From assembly GCF_000259075.1 (NCBI RefSeq), contig NZ_AJKI01000016.1:1-38999 (forward strand): a stretch of 38,999 nucleotides of DNA, read 5' to 3'. Below are positions 1 to 11,479 of this stretch, piece after piece. The notes beneath the pieces were generated by a model that did no database searches, was not told where the DNA came from, and saw only the letters and a program-made list of their open reading frames with translations. Within the stretch, counting starts at the first letter, position 1, and each line of letters begins with the position of its first letter. A program made the position numbers and the translations under genes. Source of the stretch: Marinilabilia salmonicolor JCM 21150 (GTDB lineage: Bacteria; Bacteroidota; Bacteroidia; Bacteroidales; Marinilabiliaceae).

Positions 1-180
1 CTCTGATGCAATCTACCTCAATGAATGCTTACACCCGCCATGAAACGAGCATCGAACTTTGATTCTTCCCTCGGCTCTGCCGCTTTGTTTACAAAGAAAC
101 TTGCCACAAAAGTGCATGTTTAAAAGGATGGCGAGCCCCATCCGACCTTAAGAAGTAAATTTTAAACGAATGAAAAGCCA

Positions 181-225
181 AAAAAAGGGTGTTGATTTTC
201 AAAAATAATGAAAACCAACACCCTT
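181..225 (-). terminator. Intrinsic terminator of the coiled-coil protein gene
   Basis: Arms 185-201 and 209-225 pair over 17 positions with one mismatch around a 7-nt loop. On the minus strand the hairpin is followed by seven T residues (186-180). It lies directly downstream of the minus-strand gene ending at 243. Positions 1-180 show no convincing gene. Confidence 0.8.
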
Positions 226-242
226 TAATAAGTTGGATACTC

Positions 243-974
243 TTAATCCTCCTCTGCTTCAAGAGCTGCCTCCTCTGCATCTTGAGCAGCTTCGCGAGCC
301 GCCTCTTCAGCGTCACTGGCTGTTTCTTTCGCCTCTTGAGCAGCCTCACGAGCTTTCTCTTCTGCTTCGCGGGCTGCTTCCTCTGCTTCCCTCATCTTTT
401 CCTCTTTGGCCTCCTCTACTTTCTGCTCCAGTTCATCCACTTTTACATGCGCCTCCTCAATCTTCTCTTTTCTCTCCTCATACTCTCCTTCAGAGATCTC
501 ACCCGCTTCAAAAGCCTCTTCAGTTCTCTTTTCGGCATCACGGATTCTTTCTCTTGCCTCCTCAGATTTGTCCTTTCCTTTTTTTATGGATTCATCCAGC
601 ATTTTACGATTTTGCTCCCTGGCTTCGTGGGCACGCTGCTGTCCGAATTCACGACCTGACATTCCCTGCTTGTCTTTACCGAACCCATTACCCTTTGCTT
701 TATCAGATGCCTCTCTGCCTGCATCCATCCCTTTGTCCATTTCTTTTCGTCCCTTATCCTTCCTATTTCCTTCATTACGATTACGTTCAAAATCCTTTTC
801 CGCCTCCTCTTGATTATTACGAAGAGAATCAACGGTTTGCTCAACATTCTCTTTGGCTTCTTTGGCTTTTTGTCTGCCCTTGTTGCGCGCATTCTGACTG
901 TTTCCCTGACCATAAGCCAATGAACCAGAAAAAGCCAGCATTACCAAAATCAATAAATAATAAAATCTTTTCAT
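243..974 (-). CDS. Exported Ala/Glu-rich coiled-coil protein, function unknown
   Basis: The 243-residue product begins with a signal peptide (about 1-22, ending A-Y-G-Q), so it is exported; there is no lipobox. The rest is extremely polar. Residues 25-130 are rich in K, R, E, G and N, and residues 130-243 form a predicted long Ala/Glu helix. From about 197 to 240 the pattern repeats every 11 residues (A-E-E-A-A-R-E-A-E-E-K and variants). Hendecad helices occur in LEA-type desiccation proteins and in right-handed coiled coils, so an envelope structural or stress role is possible but not shown. The gene stands alone with its own terminator. I do not recognise a named family. Confidence 0.75.
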   Translation of the reverse strand: MKRFYYLLILVMLAFSGSLAYGQGNSQNARNKGRQKAKEAKENVEQTVDSLRNNQEEAEKDFERNRNEGNRKDKGRKEMDKGMDAGREASDKAKGNGFGKDKQGMSGREFGQQRAHEAREQNRKMLDESIKKGKDKSEEARERIRDAEKRTEEAFEAGEISEGEYEERKEKIEEAHVKVDELEQKVEEAKEEKMREAEEAAREAEEKAREAAQEAKETASDAEEAAREAAQDAEEAALEAEED

Positions 975-1430
975 AATTATAGTTTTAAAAGTTAATCTGA
1001 TTTATTCACAAATAATAGATTCCGATGTCCAACTAACTGCGAATTACAAGAAACCGCGGGCAAATTTGAAGAAGGAAACAGCGAACTACATTTAAATCAC
1101 TATTGTCCGGAAATAACTATTATTAAAAAAGAAGATTGCTTCCAGCTTGGCTCCTCGCGGTCGCAATAACATTGTCTTAAAGATTCTTAGGAGGGTTGGC
1201 AGGGGGTGATTTTTGGCTTTGCGGAAAATCACCCCCTACCAACCCTCAATATATTGCAAATGTCCGTCATTGCAAACGTAGTGAAGCAATCTCATTTTTT
1301 TAACAGGACAACAAGACTTTCAAATCAAGTTTGTCGAGGACGCTTGTATTTTACCGGTAGTTGAGCATCGTAATAGATCGTTTATGAATTAACCAGGCCA
1401 AAAAGTCGCTTCAACAAAAAATATCACAAA
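975..1430. other. 455-bp intergenic region holding one repeat element
   Basis: I see no coding sequence on either strand. The middle (1134-1291) is a composite inverted-repeat element described separately. Positions 975-1130 should contain the promoter of the minus-strand gene starting at 974, but I found no exact TAnnTTTG Bacteroidota -7 box there. Positions 1292-1430 show nothing recognisable. Confidence 0.6.
1134..1291. repeat. Composite inverted-repeat element, copy 1
   Basis: The outer arms are GATTGCTTC (1134-1142) and GAAGCAATC (1283-1291). Inside them sit GCAATAAC (about 1163-1170) and GTCATTGC (1266-1273). The core is a 23-bp stem, 1191-1213 against 1225-1247, with one mismatch and an 11-nt loop. 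A second element with the same outer and middle arms but a different core lies at 33649-33794. This resembles non-autonomous palindromic (REP/MITE-like) intergenic elements; mobility is inferred, not seen. Confidence 0.75.
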
Positions 1431-1652
1431 CTACTCAAGTTCATTGAGTGCGGCATCAACCTCCTCCATTTTTTGTTCCAACTCTGTGCGGGCTTTTTCA
1501 ATTTCCACAGAAACGGAATCTGCTACCTCTTCACCGATTGCCTCCACATCAGAGGTTCCCTGTGTTGAGTCGGACTTATCTCCTCCCTGAGTTCCACAGG
1601 AGGCAAAAAACAATGAGACAATGATTCCCAAAAGGAATAAAGCTTTCTTCAT
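1431..1652 (-). CDS. Small lipoprotein, function unknown
   Basis: This is a 73-residue protein with a clear lipoprotein signal (hydrophobic 4-17, F-A-S-C at 16-19), so it is predicted to be lipidated in the envelope. The mature part is acidic and ends in a short amphipathic helix (about 50-73) with coiled-coil character. It shares the general style, exported and Glu-rich, with the larger protein at 243-974, but no clear sequence identity. There are many such short lipoproteins in Bacteroidota and I cannot assign a function. Confidence 0.65.
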   Translation of the reverse strand: MKKALFLLGIIVSLFFASCGTQGGDKSDSTQGTSDVEAIGEEVADSVSVEIEKARTELEQKMEEVDAALNELE

Positions 1653-1892
1653 AATTTTAATTTTTAAAGGTTAGACAACATAAAATATATATCTAAATTA
1701 ATAAAACCCCAGCAAAGACAAATAACCTGAACAAATAATTTGTTATATTCGGGTTTTCCAAGATCCGGATAATTGAAGAGCCATTAAAAAAGGATACCAT
1801 TAGGAATTCTTTATCCGGCAAACCATCAAAACCTAAGCCTTCAAAATAGAAGACGAACAACAAATCAAAAGGTTGAAAAAACTGAAGATTTA

Positions 1893-2687
1893 ATGGAGAA
1901 AAATAAGAAATATGCCCTGATAACAGGAGGAAGTCAGGGATTTGGAAAGCTATTGGCACTCGAATTAAGCAGATATGGTTATAACGTCATACTGGTGGCG
2001 TTGCCGGGCGAAAACATCGAAGAAACAGCCACTGAGTGCCGACAACTGGGCATAAAGGCCGAAACATGGGAAGCCGACCTGACGAACCGTGACGAACTGC
2101 TGAAAATGACCGAGTGGGCCAACAATAACTTCAACATCAACATACTGATTAACAACGCAGGAGCCGGTGGAACCCAAACTTTTCATAAAAGTGATTTGAC
2201 CTACATTGAGAATTTAATTCAAATTAATGTAACGGCCACTTCCATCATTACCCACCAGTTACTTCCCAACCTGCTCCGGCAGGATGAATCCTACATCCTG
2301 AATGTATCCAGCATGGCGTCCTTCAGCCCCATCGGATTTAAGACTGTTTACTCCGCCACCAAACGATACATTCAACATTTTTCCAGAGCTTTATGTCATG
2401 AATTAAAGGGAACCTCTGTTTTTGTGAGTGTGGTGCTTCCGGGGCCCATGAAAACCAATGCCGAAATAACCGGCCGCATTGAAAAGCAAGGTTTTCTAGG
2501 CAAAATAGGACTCGTAACCCCCGAAAAAGCTGCCAGGGTAAGTATTCGGAAAATGCTGAAAAAAAAGCCCTACATTATTACCGGCAAACGCAATTACATT
2601 AATAAATTCCTGCTTTCTCTGCTACCTCCTAAAATAAAAATGAATTTAATGACCAGAGCGGCCAGAAGGGAGATTGAGGAGGTTTAG
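1893..2687 (+). CDS. Classical short-chain dehydrogenase/reductase
   Basis: The 264-residue product has the hallmarks of a classical SDR: the Rossmann nucleotide motif T-G-G-S-Q-G-F-G near residues 11-18, N-N-A-G near 87, a catalytic Ser in the S-S-M-A-S segment, and the active-site Y-S-A-T-K. It should catalyse an NAD(P)-dependent oxidation or reduction in the cytoplasm. The substrate cannot be read from sequence; relatives act on acyl, steroid and sugar carbonyls. It is followed after a 67-bp gap by an extended SDR, so the two may act on related substrates. A short heptamer array begins just after its stop. Confidence 0.85.
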   Translation: MEKNKKYALITGGSQGFGKLLALELSRYGYNVILVALPGENIEETATECRQLGIKAETWEADLTNRDELLKMTEWANNNFNINILINNAGAGGTQTFHKSDLTYIENLIQINVTATSIITHQLLPNLLRQDESYILNVSSMASFSPIGFKTVYSATKRYIQHFSRALCHELKGTSVFVSVVLPGPMKTNAEITGRIEKQGFLGKIGLVTPEKAARVSIRKMLKKKPYIITGKRNYINKFLLSLLPPKIKMNLMTRAARREIEEV

Positions 2688-2715
2688 GGATAAAGCGTTG
2701 AGCGTTGAGGAATGA
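2688..2715 (+). repeat. Short heptamer array after the SDR stop codon
   Basis: Three consecutive 7-mers, GCGTTGA, GCGTTGA and GGAATGA (2695-2715), follow the imperfect unit GGATAAA (2688-2694). The phase starts directly after the stop codon at 2685-2687. The units belong to the same loose family as the longer arrays at 7071, 34789 and 36235. Confidence 0.55.
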
Positions 2716-2754
2716 GAAAACATCTAATTCCGGAAAGCAGAACAAAACAGAATT

Positions 2755-5824
<3,070 letters not shown>

Positions 5825-5862
5825 ATTTTCGACCCTGCTCCGTCACTGAAAACAAAAAACGC

Positions 5863-6387
5863 GTGATACTTCTAAAAAAACAACGAGAAAATTTCGGCAG
5901 ATGGATGCTGCGCAACACGCTTAAAAAGAGTTCGCGCAGCGTTGAGATGAAAAAACTAACCGATTTGAAAAATGTCGGCATATTTTTTGATTCCTCATCA
6001 GAAAAGTGCCGAAAGGAAGTTAAAGCATTCATAAAAGATCTGAATAGCCAAAATATAAATTCCAGGGCAATTGGATTTTTTAATGCGCAAGAGGCCGAGG
6101 ATAATCTCATTAGTGACCAAAAACTATATTATGCCACTTTGAGAGATTTTTCTTTCTTCTTTCTTCCGAAAAGTGAAGAGCTGAAAGAGTTTATCCAGAA
6201 CGAGATGGATGCCTTATTTGTTTATTCGGCCAATGATGTTTTTCCTGCCACAGCCACGATAAAACTGTCGAAAGCCAAGTTGAAAATCGGTTTGTCAGGA
6301 AAATTTGAAGATGCACTTGACCTGACTTTTGAGCTTTCGGACAATGCACCTGAGCATCTGACAGAACAAATCAAAAGATATCTGTAA
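5863..6387 (+). CDS. DUF6913-like conserved Bacteroidota protein
   Basis: This 174-residue protein has a basic N-terminus, then V-G-I-F-F-D and a compact alpha/beta body that includes F-F-F-L-P-K. This matches the pattern I remember for the DUF6913 family, which in Bacteroidota is often found next to ligA. The start used is a GTG at 5863; an ATG at 5947 (M-K-K-L-T-D) would remove the basic N-terminus that family members normally have. There is no signal peptide, so it should be cytoplasmic. Its function is unknown. It lies 38 bp after ligA and is probably co-transcribed with it. Confidence 0.7.
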   Translation: MILLKKQRENFGRWMLRNTLKKSSRSVEMKKLTDLKNVGIFFDSSSEKCRKEVKAFIKDLNSQNINSRAIGFFNAQEAEDNLISDQKLYYATLRDFSFFFLPKSEELKEFIQNEMDALFVYSANDVFPATATIKLSKAKLKIGLSGKFEDALDLTFELSDNAPEHLTEQIKRYL

Positions 6388-6442
6388 CACACCATTGATT
6401 TAAAATTTGCTTAAAACATTTCACCCTCTAATACAATTACTT

Positions 6443-7033
6443 ATGAAAACTACAGCTTATATTCTTGTTCTCTTCACATTCGTAGCTTTCCTTCAAAGTT
6501 GCGGTACCCGTAAAGTTGAGCGCATAGATACCGAAGAGATTATCGACCTAAGTGGTCGTTGGAACGACACCGACTCCCGCATAGTGGCAGAGGCCATGGT
6601 AGAGCAGGTGCTGGAAGCCCATTGGTTAAAAAACTTCCAGGAGAAACACAACGGACAAAAACCTGTGGTAATTGTTGGGCTGGTTTACAACAAATCGCAT
6701 GAGCACATTGAAGCCGAAACCTTTATCAAAGACGTTGAAAGAGCATTTATTAACAGTGGCAAAGTAAGACTCGTTCAGGCAGGCGATAAGCGGGAAGAAC
6801 TGCGCCGGGAACGTGCCGCACAGCAGGAGTTTGCTTCGCCGGAAACTGTAAAAGCCTGGGGACGTGAACTTGGCGCCGATTTTATGATGAATGGTGACAT
6901 CAATTCCACCGTTGATACCTATAAAAAAGAACGTGTCAATTATTATCAGGTGAATCTGGAACTCACAGATATTGAAACCAGTGAAATTGTCTGGATTGGT
7001 GATAAGAAAATCAGGAAATACATAAAAAATTAA
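6443..7033 (+). CDS. LpoB-like penicillin-binding-protein activator lipoprotein
   Basis: The 196-residue product starts with a lipoprotein signal (hydrophobic 5-17, L-Q-S-C with Cys near 20). The body resembles the LpoB family: the stretch around R-W-N-D-T-D-S, then V-V-I-V-G-L-V, then G-A-D-F-M-M-N-G-D-I and a closing I-V-W-I-G-D-K-K. In E. coli LpoB is an outer-membrane lipoprotein that activates a peptidoglycan synthase; a similar role here is inference. I chose the ATG at 6443 over an upstream in-frame start at 6407 because it places the signal peptide at the N-terminus. The next gene is a COG3014-like lipoprotein, a pairing that suggests joint envelope work. Confidence 0.8.
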   Translation: MKTTAYILVLFTFVAFLQSCGTRKVERIDTEEIIDLSGRWNDTDSRIVAEAMVEQVLEAHWLKNFQEKHNGQKPVVIVGLVYNKSHEHIEAETFIKDVERAFINSGKVRLVQAGDKREELRRERAAQQEFASPETVKAWGRELGADFMMNGDINSTVDTYKKERVNYYQVNLELTDIETSEIVWIGDKKIRKYIKN

Positions 7034-7168
7034 TCTTCAATTTTCAATAAACAATTACCAATGACCTAATTAATTGATAATTGATAACTGGTAATTGGTA
7101 ACTGATAATTGGTAATTGGTAATTGGTAATTGGTAACTGATAATTGATAACTGATAACTGATAATTGA
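7034..7168 (+). repeat. Heptamer array of 14 exact units before a lipoprotein gene
   Basis: From 7071 to 7168 there are 14 contiguous 7-bp units, all TAAYTGR, with no insertion or deletion. Before them, 7034-7068 is divisible into 7-mers ending mainly in CAA (TCTTCAA, TTTTCAA, TAAACAA, TTACCAA), which look like degenerate units in the opposite orientation. The array starts right after the LpoB-like stop codon and ends 3 nt before the ATG of the next gene, so it occupies that gene's translation start region. Confidence 0.9.
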
Positions 7169-7171
7169 TTT

Positions 7172-8566
7172 ATGGCCCGGATTCCCAAGGCAATAGTAGT
7201 TTGTTTGTTGGCGATACTGATCGCTGCCTGTGCAACTTTTTATCAAAAGACCTATCAGGTACAATCCAATATTGCATCAGGAAATTTTGAAAAAGCAGAA
7301 AAGCTTCTTGCCAATGATACCAAATGGGCAGAAAACAATCACCGGGTTCTGTACTACATGAATCGGGGTGTGGTATCATTTATGATGAATGATTACCGCG
7401 AAAGTATCAATTTCCTTAATCAGGCGGACTATTACATTGAAGATTACTCCAAAAACTATGGTTGGGAAGCCCTTGCGATGATCTCCAATCCGATGGTAAA
7501 ACCCTACCGACCGGAAGATTTTGAATCTGTAATGCTTCATTTTTACAAATCGCTTGCATTTTTGGCACTCAACGATTACGAAGGTGCTTTGGTTGAAGCC
7601 AGACGGGTAAACATAAGGCTTCAACAACTCAACGACAAATACAAAGACCACAAAAACAAGTATCAACGCGATGCATTTGCCCACAACCTGATGGGATTGA
7701 TCTATGAGGCTGCAGGCGACTATAACGATGCTTTTATTGCCTACCGAAATGCATTGGAAATTTACGAAACGGATTACAAGGAATTATTTGACCTGGAACC
7801 TCCACAACAACTGAAGCAGGACTTGCTAAGAGCGGCAAAAAAGACAGGCTTTGAAGATAAGGTCAGTTTTTATGAAAACAAATTCAATGTTCAGTCTCCC
7901 CCAACGCTGAAGAGTAATCAGGGGGAATTGGTTGTTTTCTGGCTTAATGGCATGGGGCCCGTCAAGGAGGAATGGCAAATTACCATATCTAATTATGGAA
8001 TGTCCAACGGCGTTGTTGCTCTGGGCAACCAGGAGATGGGATTGCACTACACCTATTCGGCCAACAGCCTGTCGTCACGCGAAAAAGCTGCCTTTAAGGA
8101 TCTTTCCTTTTTACGTGTAACCTTTCCACGATACCGGGAACGCTTTCCGGTTTTTTCCAACGGACGCATTACCGCCAACGGGGAAACCATTTCTTTTGAA
8201 CAGGCACAAGACATCAATAAAATAGCTTTTCAAAGTCTGAAAGACAGAATAGTACGAGAGTTAGGCAACACTCTTTTGCGACTGGCTACTAAAAGAGCTA
8301 TGGAAGAACTGGCTGCCAACGAAAACGAAAATCTGGGCACCATTGTAAGTATTGTTAATGCAATGACCGAAAAGGCGGATACCCGCAACTGGCAGTCGCT
8401 TCCCTATTCTGTTTCATACGCCAGAATTCCATTGCCGGCAGGACAGCAAACCATCGATTTGAGTTTTTCAGGTCGTAATTCGGTAAATGATCAGATCACG
8501 GTTGATATCCAACCCGGGAAAACCTCTTTCTTCACCTATCACACAATGACCAGCACCGCTTTTTAA
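7172..8566 (+). CDS. COG3014-like lipoprotein with TPR-type repeats
   Basis: The 464-residue product has a lipoprotein signal (A-A-C-A with Cys at about 20). Residues 30-230 form TPR-like helical hairpins, for example F-E-K-A-E-K-L-L, Y-R-E-S-I-N-F-L and Y-N-D-A-F-I-A-Y-R-N-A-L. The C-terminal half is a mostly beta region of unknown fold. This matches COG3014-type proteins, which in my recollection often sit beside LpoB-like genes, as here. It is predicted to be an envelope lipoprotein acting as a scaffold, possibly in peptidoglycan synthase regulation; this is inference. The start codon lies immediately downstream of the 14-unit heptamer array, and transcription ends at the terminator at 8577-8617. 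Confidence 0.75.
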   Translation: MARIPKAIVVCLLAILIAACATFYQKTYQVQSNIASGNFEKAEKLLANDTKWAENNHRVLYYMNRGVVSFMMNDYRESINFLNQADYYIEDYSKNYGWEALAMISNPMVKPYRPEDFESVMLHFYKSLAFLALNDYEGALVEARRVNIRLQQLNDKYKDHKNKYQRDAFAHNLMGLIYEAAGDYNDAFIAYRNALEIYETDYKELFDLEPPQQLKQDLLRAAKKTGFEDKVSFYENKFNVQSPPTLKSNQGELVVFWLNGMGPVKEEWQITISNYGMSNGVVALGNQEMGLHYTYSANSLSSREKAAFKDLSFLRVTFPRYRERFPVFSNGRITANGETISFEQAQDINKIAFQSLKDRIVRELGNTLLRLATKRAMEELAANENENLGTIVSIVNAMTEKADTRNWQSLPYSVSYARIPLPAGQQTIDLSFSGRNSVNDQITVDIQPGKTSFFTYHTMTSTAF

Positions 8567-8576
8567 TTCCCTGATT

Positions 8577-8617
8577 AAAAAACAAAACCCCGGCATGTGA
8601 CACTACCGGGGCTTTTT
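8577..8617. terminator. Bidirectional intrinsic terminator
   Basis: A CCCCGG/CCGGGG stem (8588-8593 and 8606-8611) with a 12-nt loop carries a T tract on the plus strand (8613-8617) and a longer T-rich tract on the minus strand (8587-8577). It separates the convergent plus-strand lipoprotein gene and the minus-strand glucan locus and can serve both. Confidence 0.85.
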
Positions 8618-8679
8618 GTCCTGCGATTTTATCTCTATGGCTATGAAAAAAAAAGAGGACCATTTTGTATAGAAATCAG

Positions 8680-11403
8680 CTATTTCTGTCCCAAAGCTGA
8701 CACATAAAATTTTCCGTTGATAACACCATCTTTATGATTAACCTGCAAGAAATAGAGTCCCTCGGAGAAATCTCTCACATCAAGCTCAATTTTCTGAATT
8801 CCCTTTCTTGTCCAGGTCTTAATTAAATTACCCGATACATTGTAGGCAGACAACCGGCATGATCCGTCTGGATTGAACGGTAAATTAACAATCAACAAAG
8901 AATCGACTGGATTGGGATACAAAACCAATCTGTTCAAATATACATTTTCTTGAGCAGAAGCCCCAACAGAAAGGTTAATTCTGTTCAAATTATATTCAGA
9001 ATAAAGAGTCATCAGGCGGATTTTACTTCTCCCCTGCTTTAGAGAAACTTTCCCTGTCTGAGTCTGCCATTTTTGCCATCCGCCGGTTGATTGAAAAGTC
9101 ATGGTATCCAATGGCACCCATTCATGGTTTTGTTCCTGTAAAAAGACAAGTTGCGGAGCAGTTCGTTCGGTGGCAACGCGGTATTCGACCTGAAAAGTCT
9201 CATCCTGCTTTACCTCCACATAATATTCCACATAATCCCCGGGATTGGCATAAGCGGTATTCATTCCTCCCCCTGTATCCTGACAACCTTCCAGTTCAAA
9301 ACCATTATTCACCACAAAATCTTCGGCTTCGATGCTTCCCGGAATTTCAAATACTTCGGGGATAAGATTTTGAACTTCTAACTCAAAGGAAGAAAGTTCC
9401 TGACCATTGCTAACAACGGAATTTCCGATATAAGACACTACGATATTGTCACTGATCCTGAAATACTCCGGCAATAAAAGCATTAGTTTCCGTGGAGTCC
9501 CTTCATTCCATAGTATCTCAGAAACTTCCACTTCGTTACCGGCCACCTCAATATTAAAATCATTGACTAAAATGGAGTTGGTCTCTCCCGAGAAAGGCTT
9601 ATTCAAAAAAAGCTGAACCACATCACCGGGGTATTCGGTTTTTGCAAGTATTGCCGAAAAATCGACAGATGAAACCGGAGAGGGAGCATCAAAAGAAAAA
9701 TAATTCAGATTGACTCCCCCCTGTTCAATGATGCATTTGATCTGAACTGTTCCAGCCGGTAAAACAATGTCTTCAACAACCAGGGTTGCCCAGGTTTGAT
9801 ACCCTCCTGTAGCAGGAAGCGAAATGACCGGTGTCAAAGGCATACCGTCTGCCTCGAAACGAATTCGGCTACCGGAAGCGGCAGCATACCGGATGGCTAA
9901 CTTCCAGGCAGCATCTTCTTCAACTTCAATGGTGTATTGCATCCACTCTCCATCTTCCGTCCACCCTACATTGTAACCGTTGGACTCATCAGCAGCATCG
10001 GAACAAGCTTCAATATCCACCCCATCATTGCGGTAAGCCCATCCCTGATTCCAATTGGTATATTCCCCATTCTGATCCAGGTGATAATTGGCAGTATCAT
10101 TATCAAAATAAGCGTAATGCACGCGTCCCAAATCATAATCGGTGAAGAAAACAGGATTGTCGGTTGTGTGTTTTGTAAACGGCTTCGTCTTGATGGTATG
10201 AGGTTGTCTGATTTTGGCATCGATCACATCATTTTGAACGATACAGTTTTCTATCTTATGATTTTCGGCAAACTGTAAGACTGCCTGAAAGGCTTCCTCC
10301 TCTGTCATCTCTGTCCCTTCTCCCTTCCAATATTCCAGCAACCGCTCGTACTCCTTATTTACTTCTACTCTAAGTGGATTGTTTATTCCGGCCTTTTTTA
10401 CCGGCCACCACGACCAACCAATCTGATTCGACTCGCACAAATGCACCAGATTGGTGAACCAGGTATTGGAATTCTCGCCGGTTTCGCCCAGCCAGATAGG
10501 GATATCATAAGTATCTCGCAAATCCAGTACCCAACCAATGGATGCCCGGGTATTGTAGTTCCAATATTTGTGAAAACTATACACCATATTATCGTCCCAA
10601 GGTGGCGTGAGATCAGAAAAATCGTTGGCAAAACCATTTCCTTCAATAAATATGATATGATTTTGATCCGTAGATCTGATGGCCTCAGTGATACGACCAT
10701 ATAAATCACGCATTTGGGAATTGTTCCCTTCCGGAAATGTCCAGTTAGTCTCATTAATAAGATCATAACCCCCAATCCACGGTTCATTGGCATAACGCTC
10801 TGCAAGTTTTCCCCAAAGTGCTACCGTCTTGTCTTTATTTAAATCACTCTCCCACAACGACGGTTTATTCGGATCGTAATCCGAAATGTTGGCATCTTTG
10901 CCTTGTCCCCCGGGTGCTCCATGCAAGTCTAGAATAAGATACATCTGATTACCACCACACCAGTCCAACAGAGAATCAAGCATCTCAAATCCTTTATTTC
11001 GCCACGTAATTTCTCCCTCCACAGGTTCTTCCTCAACAGGGGGGGTAAACCACTTGTAATGCATAGCTACCCGAACGGTGTTGTATCCCCACGATTTCAT
11101 AGAATCCACATCAGCACGCGTAAAATGATACTGCAACCAGGCATTGTAAAAGCTGTCTGTTTTTGCTGCCCCGATGGTCTCTTCCAGACGGGCTCTGAAT
11201 TCATGTTGTGTACCTCCCAGGCCGGCAGTTTTCATCATATACCCTTCCTGCAACATCCAATTTCCGGTTCCCAAACCGCGGATTATATATTCCTCTCCAT
11301 TGCCGTCATAAATATATTTACCATTGGTATGCAAAAATCCCTGACCTGAAGCAGATATAAGTGCTAAAAGAAAAAATAAAAAAAGTAGTAGATTGGTTTT
11401 CAT
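8680..11403 (-). CDS. GH5 glycosidase with two CBM6-like domains and a T9SS sorting domain
   Basis: From the ATG at 11403 the protein has 907 residues and a signal peptide (1-20); an upstream in-frame ATG at 11445 would bury it. The GH5 catalytic domain (about 25-385) shows D-L-H-G-A-P-G-G near 159, the acid/base E218 in I-N-E-T-N and the nucleophile E307 in W-L-G-E-T-G. Two CBM6-like domains follow (about 440-600 and 715-835), each ending in an N-L-N-type motif. A C-terminal T9SS type A domain (about 840-907) begins L-Y-P-N-P. It is therefore predicted to be secreted through the type IX system. Family kinship with exo-beta-1,3-glucanases and the locus context suggest beta-glucan as substrate; the subfamily is not settled. 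It is the last gene of the operon. Confidence 0.88.
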   Translation of the reverse strand: MKTNLLLFLFFLLALISASGQGFLHTNGKYIYDGNGEEYIIRGLGTGNWMLQEGYMMKTAGLGGTQHEFRARLEETIGAAKTDSFYNAWLQYHFTRADVDSMKSWGYNTVRVAMHYKWFTPPVEEEPVEGEITWRNKGFEMLDSLLDWCGGNQMYLILDLHGAPGGQGKDANISDYDPNKPSLWESDLNKDKTVALWGKLAERYANEPWIGGYDLINETNWTFPEGNNSQMRDLYGRITEAIRSTDQNHIIFIEGNGFANDFSDLTPPWDDNMVYSFHKYWNYNTRASIGWVLDLRDTYDIPIWLGETGENSNTWFTNLVHLCESNQIGWSWWPVKKAGINNPLRVEVNKEYERLLEYWKGEGTEMTEEEAFQAVLQFAENHKIENCIVQNDVIDAKIRQPHTIKTKPFTKHTTDNPVFFTDYDLGRVHYAYFDNDTANYHLDQNGEYTNWNQGWAYRNDGVDIEACSDAADESNGYNVGWTEDGEWMQYTIEVEEDAAWKLAIRYAAASGSRIRFEADGMPLTPVISLPATGGYQTWATLVVEDIVLPAGTVQIKCIIEQGGVNLNYFSFDAPSPVSSVDFSAILAKTEYPGDVVQLFLNKPFSGETNSILVNDFNIEVAGNEVEVSEILWNEGTPRKLMLLLPEYFRISDNIVVSYIGNSVVSNGQELSSFELEVQNLIPEVFEIPGSIEAEDFVVNNGFELEGCQDTGGGMNTAYANPGDYVEYYVEVKQDETFQVEYRVATERTAPQLVFLQEQNHEWVPLDTMTFQSTGGWQKWQTQTGKVSLKQGRSKIRLMTLYSEYNLNRINLSVGASAQENVYLNRLVLYPNPVDSLLIVNLPFNPDGSCRLSAYNVSGNLIKTWTRKGIQKIELDVRDFSEGLYFLQVNHKDGVINGKFYVSALGQK

Positions 11404-11479
11404 AAGAGACAGATAAAAAGGGTATTTCATGCATATATAACACACGAAACACCCCGGATTAATGAAAAAGCAAAGACCA

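Noticed and set aside
233-976. Plus-strand open frames of 247, 156 and 135 codons opposite the coiled-coil gene
   Set aside because: They are mirror frames of a Glu/Ala-rich gene with a clear signal peptide and terminator on the minus strand; their products are low-complexity Leu/Pro/Ser/Phe-rich without domain features.
7071-7168. CRISPR-like array
   Set aside because: Units are 7 bp and contiguous with no spacers, and no cas genes are nearby; it is a simple tandem repeat.
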